NCBI GenBank assembly: GCA_963832445.1
Contig: CAWHUM010000021.1
Span: 1-64,000, forward strand
Origin: AWTP1-13 sp963832445
GTDB lineage: Bacteria > Pseudomonadota > Alphaproteobacteria > Rhizobiales > Hyphomicrobiaceae
Reading direction: 5' to 3'
Length of the DNA: 64,000 nucleotides
The translations under genes and the position numbers were made by a program. Shown here piece after piece: positions 37,384-46,193 of the stretch. Numbering within the stretch: the stretch's first letter is position 1; every line of letters starts with the position of its first letter. The notes under the pieces are model-generated. The model ran no database searches, was not told the origin of the DNA, and saw only the letters and a list, made by a program, of their open reading frames with translations.

Positions 37384-39222
37384 TCACGGCTGGGTGGACT
37401 TGATATCCCAGAGGCGCATCAAGTGCTTGCGAAGGATCGCGCCATAGGCGTCGGTCTGCTTCAGCTGCTTGAGCCCATTGTTGACGCTCTGGATCAGCTC
37501 CACTGCCTGCGGGTTCTCCTTGAGCGCGATCGCGTGAATACCGCGCGTGCCCAGGGGGCGTTCCGCCATCTTGAAGTGTTGCGTCAATCCCAGGCGCTGA
37601 AGCACGTACCGGCCCTCGAGATCGTTGGCGAGGAACGCGTCTGCCTCGAGCTTCTGCACCGCGCTGACGCAGTCGGTAAGGGTCGGCTGACGCACCGTCG
37701 CCACCCGCTTCTCCGACAGCCAATTGCGGCCGTCGTTGTTGAGAGCGGAAGCATCCTGATCGAGGGGAATGCAGATTGTGCGGCCATAGATGCTCTCGTC
37801 CTTCTCGAACCTGAAAGTGCTGTCGGAAAGCGTAAACAACCCAACAACCACCTGCAGGACCGGATCCGAAAAGAGCGCGCTGTCGCACAGCAGGGCCGAA
37901 GCCTGAACGAGATCGTTCGGGCGCTCGCAGTCTGCGCCCTCCCAGGGCCAGGACAGAGAAGTCGCCGCATCGCTCAGCAGCAGCCGGATGGGTGGTAATG
38001 CGCCTTTGGCCCATCGCAGCTCGATATCGGCAGCACTGCCATCAGGCAGTGCGCTGGCGAGGCTCCTGTGCACCAGCGCGGTGATCAGGCCTCCGTCGGG
38101 CAGCTGCTCGTCAGCAAGCGGAGCTCTGCCCACCGCCACCGCGTGCACTTTCGACTTGTGCACAGCCGGCGCCAGCCCGGCAACCGGAGGCAAAGGAGGT
38201 AGAATTGCATGCGTCCGCTCGACGGTGGCCAATGCGGCGGCCTGCGCTTTGCCGACGACGCTGGCTGGGTCTGCCGCGGGATGCCGCGTCCAGCCCGCAA
38301 TCTTGGCGTTGACATCCGCCTGGCGCCAGAGAGAGCCCGCGCCCTGCTGGCGCAGCGCCGGCAACGTGGCAAAGAGGCTGCGCATGAAATCGGACACGAT
38401 CTGGTAGCGCTCGCCGCGCTTGGGTGTCCAGTTGTACACCGCAAGCAGCGTCGACACCGACACGGTCTCCACCCTCGCCGGATCGGCGAAGCCAGCGAGC
38501 TCCTGCTCCTCGATCACCGCCGGTTGATATGTACCGCGCAGTTGCGGGCTAAGAGGGATCGCCAGTGCTCGCAACCTACTGCGAGCCTCCGTCCCGAGAT
38601 GAACCCGCGCCAACTCGTCGCTCAGCAGCAGGGCACCGTCGAGCTTGCCGAGCCTGGCTTCGTCGAGGATCGCATCCTGACCGAGCTCTTCCAGGGCCAC
38701 TGCGATGCCGGACAGTCCGAACAGTGTGACTGCCGTAGTATGGCTGCTGCCGCCCCTCGAGAGCACCCCAAGCTTGCGTCCGCGCAGGTCTTCCAGGCTG
38801 GCGAATTCCTTGCGCACCAGCAGGTAGACCTTTTGGTCGAAGAGATGGGTCACGTAGCGGATGCGATTGCGAGCGCCGGGATACTGGCGCGTCTGGGCCA
38901 AGAACTCGAAAATGTCGCTGTTCAGGATCGCAAGATCGACACCACGCAGATTGAGGAGGTCGCGCACGTTGCCCAGCGCGCCCGGCCCGGCAATCGGCAG
39001 GACGCGGATGTTGCCAAGCTCAGTTGGCCGCTCGGCCAGCGCATTGGCGGCGCGCGTGGCGCGACTGTTGGGATCGGCTATGGCGTCGGTGAGAATGGTA
39101 ACCGTGCGAACGGCATCGGCCGGTCGGGGCCGCGGCGCCTGCGCCGACAGCACGACAAAGGCAATCGTGCCTGCCAACGCTGGCAGCGACAAGCTGCGCA
39201 TAGCGGATAACCAGCTAGCCAA
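37384..39222 (-). CDS. TAXI-type plus family-3-like double binding protein
   Basis: The protein has 612 residues, with a signal peptide (about 1-30). The N-terminal half (to about 320) has the shape of a TAXI/TRAP binding protein: VDLAILNSDIFEFL, RYVTHLFDQKVYLLVRKEFASLEDLRGRKLGVLS. The C-terminal half (about 365-612) reads like a family 3 solute-binding protein: YGRTICIPLD, TDCVSAVQKLEADAFLANDLEGRYVLQRLG and the closing NNGLKQLKQTDAYGAILRKHL. Two binding folds in one chain are unusual. No transport permease is next to it, so it may act as a sensor or receptor. It lies between two dynamin-like genes and opposite a LysM-type binding protein whose C-terminus looks similar to its own. Confidence 0.72.
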   Translation of the reverse strand: MASWLSAMRSLSLPALAGTIAFVVLSAQAPRPRPADAVRTVTILTDAIADPNSRATRAANALAERPTELGNIRVLPIAGPGALGNVRDLLNLRGVDLAILNSDIFEFLAQTRQYPGARNRIRYVTHLFDQKVYLLVRKEFASLEDLRGRKLGVLSRGGSSHTTAVTLFGLSGIAVALEELGQDAILDEARLGKLDGALLLSDELARVHLGTEARSRLRALAIPLSPQLRGTYQPAVIEEQELAGFADPARVETVSVSTLLAVYNWTPKRGERYQIVSDFMRSLFATLPALRQQGAGSLWRQADVNAKIAGWTRHPAADPASVVGKAQAAALATVERTHAILPPLPPVAGLAPAVHKSKVHAVAVGRAPLADEQLPDGGLITALVHRSLASALPDGSAADIELRWAKGALPPIRLLLSDAATSLSWPWEGADCERPNDLVQASALLCDSALFSDPVLQVVVGLFTLSDSTFRFEKDESIYGRTICIPLDQDASALNNDGRNWLSEKRVATVRQPTLTDCVSAVQKLEADAFLANDLEGRYVLQRLGLTQHFKMAERPLGTRGIHAIALKENPQAVELIQSVNNGLKQLKQTDAYGAILRKHLMRLWDIKSTQP

Positions 39223-39675
39223 GCGCCCTCATTGTGGCAGCGCCATTGTCGCTTGCCGCGCAGTCCACACTCGATGGGAACAAGAGGATCACGCGGCTCG
39301 TGCCCCCAACCGACGCGCGTGTCGACATGACAGTAGCTCGAAACGCGTGCAGAATTTCGGACGTTTATGGCATTGCGACGGCGACTGTCGAAACGGAACG
39401 ATTCGTAGCGTCAATCTTCAGCGTACGCGGTGCATGTCACTTACATGACCAGCATGCGGAGACGACGCGGGACGACAAAGGGACGTGGCACCCATTTTTG
39501 CCGCAATCCTTAGCGCATCGTGACATCCCGGCGCTCGAAAGCGCGCTCTGCACATTCGAGTCTGGTCTCATTGCTTGGCACTAGGGGAGGAACACATGGT
39601 CGTCGGTAGACGCCTTAGTCATTGATCTGCAAGGGACAATGACTGGACGAGATAGTGCGTTCACTGGTTTGACGG
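39223..39675. other. divergent intergenic region
   Basis: This lies between two divergent binding-protein genes. A small plus-strand frame here has no domain and no good start. It probably holds both promoters. Confidence 0.45.
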
Positions 39676-40935
39676 ATGGGTATCATGCTTGTGCTGGGTG
39701 TTGGCGCCGCCAATTTGCGGCGTGCGATTGGAACCTTGATTCTCGCCGGGATCGGCCTTTTGCCGCCGAGCGCCGTGGTGGCCCAGACCTGCGGCACCGA
39801 CTACACGATCAGGGAAGGTGAGACGCTCGCGCAGATCGCCGCGCGCGTATACGGCAATCCGTCGCAATGGACCATCATCTACTACGCGAACCAGGACCGG
39901 CTCGGCGCTAACGTGTCCCTGCTCGTTCCCGGCCTCGCCCTGAGGCTGCCATGCATTGGTGGCGCCCAGCAACCGCCGCTGCCGTCCTTTGCCACGACGC
40001 CAGCACAATCGCCGGCGGCGAGCGAAACGGCCTTTTTCATCTCTTCCATGTTGCGCCGGGTCGAGTTTCTTACCGCTGACGGCTTCGCGCCATACACGGG
40101 CCGGATGCTGGAAGGTGGCGGCATGCTCACGCAGGTGGTCGGCTCCTCGATGGGCCTGATCAAGGAGGAGGCAAAGGGCCGTTTCGACTACGGCATATCC
40201 TGGGTCAACGATTGGGCCGCGCACTTGAACCCGCTGTTGCTGACGCGCGCCTTCGATGTCGGCTTCCCCTGGGCCCGGCCCGATTGCGAGGGCGGCGATA
40301 GTCTCGATCAAAGCTCCCAGTTCCGCTGCCAGCGGTTCTTCTTCTCCGAGCCGATCTACGAGGTGATCACCAACCTGTTCGTGCGCAACGACTCACGCAT
40401 CAAGTCTCTGAGGACCGAGGAGGTTGCAGGCGCGGCTCTGTGCCGGCCGGCAGGCCAACCCGTGTCCGAGCTCGATCAGATGGGCAGAAACTGGGTCAGG
40501 GACGGGAAGATCACCCTGATGCGGCCGCCGACGGTCGACGAGTGTTTCCGCCTGCTGGACGATGGCACCGTCGACGGCGTGGTCGAGGCCGAACTGGTCG
40601 GGCGCACAAGCATGACCTCGCTCAGGCTGACCGAGAAGGTGCGGATCATCGACCAGCCTGTGGCACTCACCACCTATCACGTTCTGGTGTCGAAGTCGCA
40701 TCCGCACGCGCGCACGATCCTCTACTACATGAACACCTCCCTACAGCGGCTACGCGAGAGCGGGGAATACGATCGCATCGTCGAGCGGCATCTTGCGCGC
40801 TTCTGGGAAGCACAGGGTGCGCCGCATCCCGCGCTCAGCGTCACTCCGGCCCGGCCGACCGCCCCGCCCTCCGTAAAGAAGGACACGGGCTCGGTCGCCG
40901 TGCCGAAAGCAGAAACCAAGAAGGCCACTCAATAG
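39676..40935 (+). CDS. LysM domain plus family-3-like binding protein
   Basis: The protein has 419 residues. An N-terminal hydrophobic signal (about 1-36, cut after VVA) is followed by a LysM domain (about 38-90: YTIREGETLAQIAARVYG and LVPGLALRLP), which binds peptidoglycan. From about 110 a family 3 binding-protein fold follows, with FFISSMLRRVEFLTADGFAPYTG and GRFDYGISWVNDWAAHL. It ends near QRLRESGEYDRIVERHLARFWEA, an ending shared in style with the upstream TAXI-type protein. The last 40 residues are Pro/Lys-rich. It is likely periplasmic and held to the cell wall. No transporter is linked; a sensing role is likely but unproven. Confidence 0.75.
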   Translation: MGIMLVLGVGAANLRRAIGTLILAGIGLLPPSAVVAQTCGTDYTIREGETLAQIAARVYGNPSQWTIIYYANQDRLGANVSLLVPGLALRLPCIGGAQQPPLPSFATTPAQSPAASETAFFISSMLRRVEFLTADGFAPYTGRMLEGGGMLTQVVGSSMGLIKEEAKGRFDYGISWVNDWAAHLNPLLLTRAFDVGFPWARPDCEGGDSLDQSSQFRCQRFFFSEPIYEVITNLFVRNDSRIKSLRTEEVAGAALCRPAGQPVSELDQMGRNWVRDGKITLMRPPTVDECFRLLDDGTVDGVVEAELVGRTSMTSLRLTEKVRIIDQPVALTTYHVLVSKSHPHARTILYYMNTSLQRLRESGEYDRIVERHLARFWEAQGAPHPALSVTPARPTAPPSVKKDTGSVAVPKAETKKATQ

Positions 40936-40957
40936 CCAGCTGCCGGGCTAGCCGCGC

Positions 40958-41593
40958 TCAGCGCATTCCGCGGATGATGCGCTCCAGCGACACGCTTTCC
41001 GTCACCAAGCCTTGCTTGATGGCAGCGGTGTGCCATGTGCGATACCAGCGCGTGGCCTCGGCGACGTTGGGCTCAGCGTCAGGCCTCTGTAGGGTGCCGA
41101 GGAAGTTCGGATCATAAGAGCGCGCCAGCGCCCAGGCCACGTCCGCCGCGTCTTCCGAAGCGATGGCCAACAATTGTTTGCGCGCGGCTTGCACACGGCC
41201 CGCACTCAGCAGCCCCAGGGCAGCTTCCAGCGCCGGTCTTGGAGGCGTCTGGGGTTGTTCCACGAGCGGCCGTGGCGAAACATCCCCGCCCGGCACAACC
41301 GCCAGTTTAGTATTTGCGGGAATTGGCTCGGTCCCCGCCGGAAGCTGTCGCGTGCGTCCCGCAGTTGGCCCGAGCAGCCGGCTGGGATCGACGAAGACGA
41401 AAGTGCCGGCGGCAATGAGCACGGCCACAGCCAAGACCAGGGAAACTGCGAGACCCCAACGGAGGCGGCGCGCGCCTTGCGCCGCCGCAAGCGGATCCGC
41501 TTGAGCCTCCGGGGCGGCCGAAATCCTTTGCAGCCGCTGAAGGACCGCCTTCACTTCGCTCAGCCTGGGGTCCTCTCTACGAGAACTGTCCAT
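40958..41593 (-). CDS. membrane-anchored protein with TPR/Sel1-like end
   Basis: The protein has 211 residues from the ATG at 41593. A cytoplasmic segment of about 45 residues precedes one membrane helix (LRWGLAVSLVLAVAVLIAAGTFVFV, about 44-68). A Pro-rich linker (80-115) leads to a helical end of about 90 residues, with EAALGLLSAGRVQAARKQLLAIASEDAADVAWALARSYD and EATRWYRTWHTAAIKQG, which look like one to two Sel1/TPR units. It probably scaffolds a periplasmic partner. It faces the LysM-type gene and ends 22 bases from it. Confidence 0.6.
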   Translation of the reverse strand: MDSSRREDPRLSEVKAVLQRLQRISAAPEAQADPLAAAQGARRLRWGLAVSLVLAVAVLIAAGTFVFVDPSRLLGPTAGRTRQLPAGTEPIPANTKLAVVPGGDVSPRPLVEQPQTPPRPALEAALGLLSAGRVQAARKQLLAIASEDAADVAWALARSYDPNFLGTLQRPDAEPNVAEATRWYRTWHTAAIKQGLVTESVSLERIIRGMR

Positions 41594-42078
41594 GTCCATC
41601 CATGACGTGCGGGGCCCTCACCAGTTTGCTGGCGCAAAATCTAGTCGGTACGGTGGCGAGATCATAGCTACGCGGACGCGCCAGGGTTGCGCCGATCTAA
41701 GATCCTCACTTCGATGCGAAAGATAGATCCCACCCAGCGAGAAGAGGCAGCTTGCTTAGGCGCGGTCTCCTAACTTCCGCCCTACTCGGCTGTACCCTTC
41801 TGAGCGCGCGACAAGTCTTGGGGACGGCATTATAGCTTCACGACTTTTGAGGCAACAGGCGGCGCCTGCGATGTGGACTTCATCACATTCGGGACGTGCC
41901 CACTAGTGAGCGGCCCGCAGTCTTATGACAGCGCTGCGAAAGCCGCCAATGAGCTCTGAGGCACCGGTCATGCACGCCAAGCGGTGCAATGCAGGCGCAG
42001 GCGGAGTACGATTGGCGGGCGGACGAACTGCATTCTGGTTGCGCGGCGCACACCAGGAGGCATTCGAGGGGGACGGAT
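41594..42078. other. no gene seen
   Basis: Promoter space for the two divergent genes. The open frame of the next gene extends into the right end, but its first 30 residues are not protein-like. Confidence 0.4.
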
Positions 42079-44289
42079 GTGTTGAATCCATTGCATAAGC
42101 TTGGCGTTGGGCGGTCGCTGTCCACCGCTGCGGCTGCTGCAGCCCAATCCGCCGAACGCCCTCTCGGCACGCGCAAGATCGGTGCCGAGCTCGAAAGCGT
42201 GAGGCGAGTGCTGATGGCGTGCGGCCGGGAGCTGCAATCGGCGCCGCCGTTTCAAGGCGGGTCTTTCGTCGACGATACGATGCAGCTGCTCGCGCGGCTC
42301 ACGTGCCGCATCGCCATCATCGGGCAGGTCAAGGCCGGCAAGAGCACGTTCATCAACGGCCTCGTGCGCCGGCCCGATCTGCTCCCGACCGACGTCAATC
42401 CGTGGACGACGGCGGTTACGCGCCTCCACTTCGGGCGCGCGGACGCACCACCCAACGTCTCCGCCGAGTTCACTTTCTTCGATATCAACGAATGGGAGCG
42501 CCTGGCACAGGGCGGCGGGCTGCTGCGCGAGCTGACGCAACGCCTGGTACCTGGCTTCGAGGCGGAGTTGCTGCACAAGCACCTGGACGCCATGCGCCGC
42601 CGCTCCGAGCAGCGGCTTGGGGTCACGCTGAGCCAGCTGCTTGGCAAGAAGCATTCGTTCCCCGCGCTATCGACCGAGGTCCTCGAGCGGTACGTCTGCT
42701 CTGGTCAGCATGGCCCTCAGGGCGATCAGCGGGGCATCTACTCCGACGTCGTAAAAGCTGCCGATCTCTATTTCAGGGGTGATGATTTCGGATTTCCTAC
42801 CACCATCATCGATACGCCTGGAACCAACGACCCGTTTCTGGTGCGGGACGAGATCACCAGGCGTGCGCTCGAGAGCGCCGACATCTACATCGTCATGCTG
42901 ACCGCACGCCAGGCGCTGTCATCCGCGGACGTCGCCCTGCTGCGCATTCTGCGCGGTTTGCACAAGGAGCGCATCGCCGTCTTCGTCAATCGCATCGACG
43001 AGCTCGGCGACATCGCGCGCGACATTGCGCCCATCGTCCAGCATGTGCGGGACGGGCTGCGGCGGGAGTTCCCTTCGACGGAAATTCCCGTCGTTGTCGG
43101 CAGCGCACTGTGGGCGGAGACGGCGATACGCGGCTCGGAGGCCGACATAGAGCGAGTGTTTTCTCCCAAGGTGAATGCCTATGCGCAGCACCTGGCCTCG
43201 GGCGCGTCCGCCGCGGGCGGCGATGGTCTGCAGGGGCATGCGCAGACACTGTTCGTCGCCTCCGGCCTGTCGGCGCTCGCCGACGGGCTGGCGCCGCTCA
43301 CGCTCGACAGCCACGCCGGCCGCGTTTTGACGCAGATAGCAAGATCGTTCTCCGAGCTCGGCAGGGTGCGCCGGAATGCAGCCCATCACGAGCTTTCGGT
43401 GCTGCTGGCGGAGGAGAAGTCGGGCGTCTCGATGGATCGGCAAGGCGAAGTGGAGCTGCGCTCCATAGGTGCCGAAAGCGAGGAGAACGAGCGACTGGCG
43501 GCGGCCCTGCAAGGACTGCTCACCGATTTGCAGAACCGGGCGGAACAGCTCATCAACGACCATTGCGGCGGAATAGCCGAGGCGCTACGCGAAGTCGTGC
43601 AGGCGTTCTCGGAAGTGGAATGCCAGGACCTGCGGCAAGCCATTGCCGAGGGGCACCGCGGGCGCACCTGGAGATGCGATGCGACGCTGCTTCGCCAGCA
43701 GCTCGAGGAGTGCTTCGTCGCTCAATACCGGGTGGCGGAGCAGGAGATCGGCAGGCTGGAATCGCACATTTTTCCGAAGCTGAAGGAGCTCCTGCGCCGC
43801 TACCACCCGCAGTGGCAGCTGGGGGCCGATGGCGGCGAGTTTGCAAGCGCGGAGCTGCCGTTGCTGAGCGCACTGAGCGAGGTGGTCGCCCTCGACCTCG
43901 GCGAACCGTGGTGGAAGAACTGGTGGACGCGCCGCAGCGGAGAGGAGCAGGTGGCGGAGCTCGAGCATCTCATCAAGCGCGAGTTCTACGCGATTACGGA
44001 TGCGCTGGCACAAGCCGCCCGCACCCAGCTCGAGGCCCGCCAGGCAGCGACACTGCAGGAAGCGAATATGGTGTACGTGGGACTGGTGACCCTCCTGAGG
44101 GAGCAGAACAGAGCCCGGCTGGACCGCACACGCGCCATGGTGTCGGGCGCCGACCCCGGTCGCAACGCCGCCTTGCGGAGCACGCGAGAGGCGCGGGTCT
44201 CCGAGCTCAAGACGCAGATTTCCAATATGGAGCTATTGGTCGGCCGCCTCGAGAACATCGAGCAGGCATGGCCCGAGAATGCCGGCTGA
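42079..44289 (+). CDS. bacterial dynamin-like GTPase, full length
   Basis: The protein has 736 residues from the GTG at 42079, which has GAGGGGG eight bases upstream. An ATG 90 bases earlier is open but leads through improbable text. The GTPase domain (about 75-350) has the P-loop GQVKAGKSTF (about 82-90), switch I Thr in DVNPWTTAVT, DTPGTND (about 245-250) and NRID (about 303). The long rest is helical with coiled-coil character and only short hydrophobic stretches, as in the stalk of bacterial dynamin-like proteins (BDLP, IniA, LeoA). Such proteins bind and reshape membranes, in some cases for phage resistance or membrane repair. A short GTPase-only relative 4.7 kb upstream may be its partner, because these proteins often act in pairs. 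Confidence 0.85.
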   Translation: MLNPLHKLGVGRSLSTAAAAAAQSAERPLGTRKIGAELESVRRVLMACGRELQSAPPFQGGSFVDDTMQLLARLTCRIAIIGQVKAGKSTFINGLVRRPDLLPTDVNPWTTAVTRLHFGRADAPPNVSAEFTFFDINEWERLAQGGGLLRELTQRLVPGFEAELLHKHLDAMRRRSEQRLGVTLSQLLGKKHSFPALSTEVLERYVCSGQHGPQGDQRGIYSDVVKAADLYFRGDDFGFPTTIIDTPGTNDPFLVRDEITRRALESADIYIVMLTARQALSSADVALLRILRGLHKERIAVFVNRIDELGDIARDIAPIVQHVRDGLRREFPSTEIPVVVGSALWAETAIRGSEADIERVFSPKVNAYAQHLASGASAAGGDGLQGHAQTLFVASGLSALADGLAPLTLDSHAGRVLTQIARSFSELGRVRRNAAHHELSVLLAEEKSGVSMDRQGEVELRSIGAESEENERLAAALQGLLTDLQNRAEQLINDHCGGIAEALREVVQAFSEVECQDLRQAIAEGHRGRTWRCDATLLRQQLEECFVAQYRVAEQEIGRLESHIFPKLKELLRRYHPQWQLGADGGEFASAELPLLSALSEVVALDLGEPWWKNWWTRRSGEEQVAELEHLIKREFYAITDALAQAARTQLEARQAATLQEANMVYVGLVTLLREQNRARLDRTRAMVSGADPGRNAALRSTREARVSELKTQISNMELLVGRLENIEQAWPENAG

Positions 44290-44328
44290 ACGGCGGGACG
44301 GCGGCTTGGCGCATGGCCCCGTGGGCTG

Positions 44329-45135
44329 TCACGCCGACAGCCGTAGGGAGCGGGCGGGGAGGCCGGCGTCCGCGTCGAGCAACTCTCCGATCGGATCGAA
44401 CCGATACGTCTCGCGGTTCCACTCGAGCAGCCACTGACCGGTGCATCCGTTGCGGCAGCGCTCCAACGTCGCCTGCCATCGCCAACGATCGAATGCGCCG
44501 AAGCGATCGAGGGCGGCGGGCGCGGCGGCAAGGCGCCAGCGCGTGGCCGCGGCACTCGTTCCCGCTGCTTTGGCGCCACGCATCACTACGAGCGGCGTGG
44601 TGTGGACCGCTGCCGCCAGGTTGAGCCGGCGGCTTTGCGTGAGATCGAGACCCCTTCCAACCACACCCGCTACCATGGCTGGTTTCGCTTCAGAGCGCAG
44701 CGTTTCCTCCAGCGCCCACAGCGCGTCCCGGTCGGTTTCCGTCTCGATGAAGATCAAGCGGCCAACGTCGAGGCCCAGCTGGATGAGCCCGTGGCCATGG
44801 AGCCTGCCAAAATCCAGGGTGCGCCGTGCGGCAACGAAAACGGCAGGCCCTGTCCGCGTGCGCAGGGCAGCGGCCAGCAAGCCGGCCAGAAAGCCGAAAG
44901 CCGCCGGGCGGTCGGCCTCCCCCGCGGTCATCTCGTTGAGGACCCCGCAAGGGAGGCCAGGACGCGGCAGGCCCGAGGCCAGGGAAGGCCCCCAGCCGGC
45001 AGCAACGGGCTTAGGCAGGGCGGCAGCCGGGATGGCTTGCAGCGAGTCCACGGCCTTGCGCAGGAGCGCAAGGCGCTCTGCGCTCGCCGGCTCCTCAGGC
45101 TGGCTGCAATCGGCGAAGCTGGGGATGCCATCCAT
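44329..45135 (-). CDS. imuA: ImuA-like protein of the SOS mutasome
   Basis: The protein has 268 residues from the ATG at 45135. It is RecA-like without a good P-loop, as is usual for ImuA: GLPCGVLNEMTAGEADRPAAFGFLAGLLA, then AVFVAARRTLDFGRLHGHGLIQLGLDVGRLIFIET and DRDALWALEETLR, LTQSRRLNLAA. ImuA works with the inactive polymerase ImuB and the polymerase DnaE2 in error-prone repair. Neither partner is encoded in the rest of this window, although the usual order is imuA-imuB-dnaE2. A perfect LexA box lies 45 bases upstream. It converges with the dynamin gene, 39 bases away. Confidence 0.82.
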   Translation of the reverse strand: MDGIPSFADCSQPEEPASAERLALLRKAVDSLQAIPAAALPKPVAAGWGPSLASGLPRPGLPCGVLNEMTAGEADRPAAFGFLAGLLAAALRTRTGPAVFVAARRTLDFGRLHGHGLIQLGLDVGRLIFIETETDRDALWALEETLRSEAKPAMVAGVVGRGLDLTQSRRLNLAAAVHTTPLVVMRGAKAAGTSAAATRWRLAAAPAALDRFGAFDRWRWQATLERCRNGCTGQWLLEWNRETYRFDPIGELLDADAGLPARSLRLSA

Positions 45136-45179
45136 GGAAAGTGACTTCGACCGGTGACCGTTCTGGAGAGGGAATATAA

Positions 45180-45194
45180 GAACAAATAAGGAAC
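45180..45194 (-). promoter_or_regulatory. LexA (SOS) box, alphaproteobacterial type
   Basis: On the minus strand it reads GTTCCTTATTTGTTC, an exact GTTC-N7-GTTC direct repeat. It lies 45 bases before the imuA start. This form of box is specific to alphaproteobacteria. Confidence 0.85.
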
Positions 45195-45454
45195 AAAGCA
45201 ACCGCAGCCTTTCCCTGATCTGCCCCTCTTCGCGGCCCGTATTCATCACGCGCACCCGGGCGAACCGGCGCGTCGGAAAACCGCGAGAACCGCCGATGGT
45301 ACAGGCCTCAACCCTTGTTTCACGTCTTAGCGGGCGTTCGGTTAATCGATCGCCGCTAGGCTGGAAATCGGTGACGACGCGGCACTGGCGCATGCGGCTC
45401 GACGCGCAGCCCAGCCACTGGTGATCGACCAGTCCGCGGCCGAGGGGTTAGTCG

Positions 45455-45649
45455 ATGCAAGTTCAAAGAGTAGCAAACACAGCGCTCGTTACGCCTTCGC
45501 TGAAGGTGTCCCTAGCCGATCTGGCGCACGCCTGGCGCTCGCTGATGGTCAGCCATCTGGCCTACCGGCCGGAAAAGCACTACATGCGCGGTCCCGGCCC
45601 GAAATGGCGCGAGAAGCACGCGCGCGAAGCCACGGCTGCGCAGCAATAG
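45455..45649 (+). CDS. small hypothetical protein
   Basis: The frame has 64 residues, with helix-like text in the first half (KVSLADLAHAWRSLMVSHLA) and a basic C-terminus. There is no clear ribosome binding site and no family is recognised. Its end lies 10 bases from the converging marR gene. Confidence 0.35.
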   Translation: MQVQRVANTALVTPSLKVSLADLAHAWRSLMVSHLAYRPEKHYMRGPGPKWREKHAREATAAQQ

Positions 45650-45659
45650 CCTCGGCGCC

Positions 45660-46154
45660 CTATCCCCGCCCGCTCTCGCCCTGCAGCTTCACCAGCAACC
45701 GCGCCAGCTCGCGCTGCTCGGGCTTGGACAAGCGGGCCGCCACCCTCTCCTCGAACGCACGGATCGTCTCGCGCGCGGCCAGGAAGGTCGGCTCACCGGG
45801 CTCCTGGAAGAACAGCGCATGGCAGCGCCGATCGCTCGGCAGGATCTCGCGCCGGATCAGCCCGCGTTTTTCCAGGCGGAAGATGACCGGGCTCATGGTC
45901 GACTTGTCGACGCCGAAAGCGGCGGCCAAAGCTACCTGGGTGATGCCGGGGTTGGCCCGGATCAGGGTCAGCACGCCAAACGACCCCGGTGTGAAGTCGA
46001 AACCCTTCAGCGTCGCCTCGAACTCGGAGAAGATCTTGGCCTGGGCGCGGCGCACCTGGTAGCCGACGTAGGTCGGCAGCTCGTCGAAGTCGATCTCGGC
46101 CTCGCCGGCGTCTCCCGCCAGTCTGCGCCTTGCCGCCGTCGCCGGTCTTTTCAT
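45660..46154 (-). CDS. MarR family transcriptional regulator
   Basis: The protein has 164 residues from the ATG at 46154. The winged helix-turn-helix is complete: FDFTPGSFGVLTLIRANPGITQVALAAAFGVDKSTMSPVIFRLEKRGLIRREILPSDRR, with the DKST recognition helix and the DRR wing. MarR proteins are dimeric repressors, usually released by small aromatic acids. It is the last gene downstream of the TRAP genes (the dctM stop lies 39 bases from its start), so it is probably co-transcribed and controls transport or the divergent oxidoreductase. A matching operator candidate lies at 49301-49335. Confidence 0.85.
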   Translation of the reverse strand: MKRPATAARRRLAGDAGEAEIDFDELPTYVGYQVRRAQAKIFSEFEATLKGFDFTPGSFGVLTLIRANPGITQVALAAAFGVDKSTMSPVIFRLEKRGLIRREILPSDRRCHALFFQEPGEPTFLAARETIRAFEERVAARLSKPEQRELARLLVKLQGESGRG

Positions 46155-46193
46155 TGCGATGCAGTCCTCTCGTGGTCGCCGTCCAGGCACGCG

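Noticed and set aside
39234..39584. Plus-strand gene of 116 codons in the divergent region
   Set aside because: Mixed composition, no domain, and it overlaps the expected promoters of both neighbouring genes.
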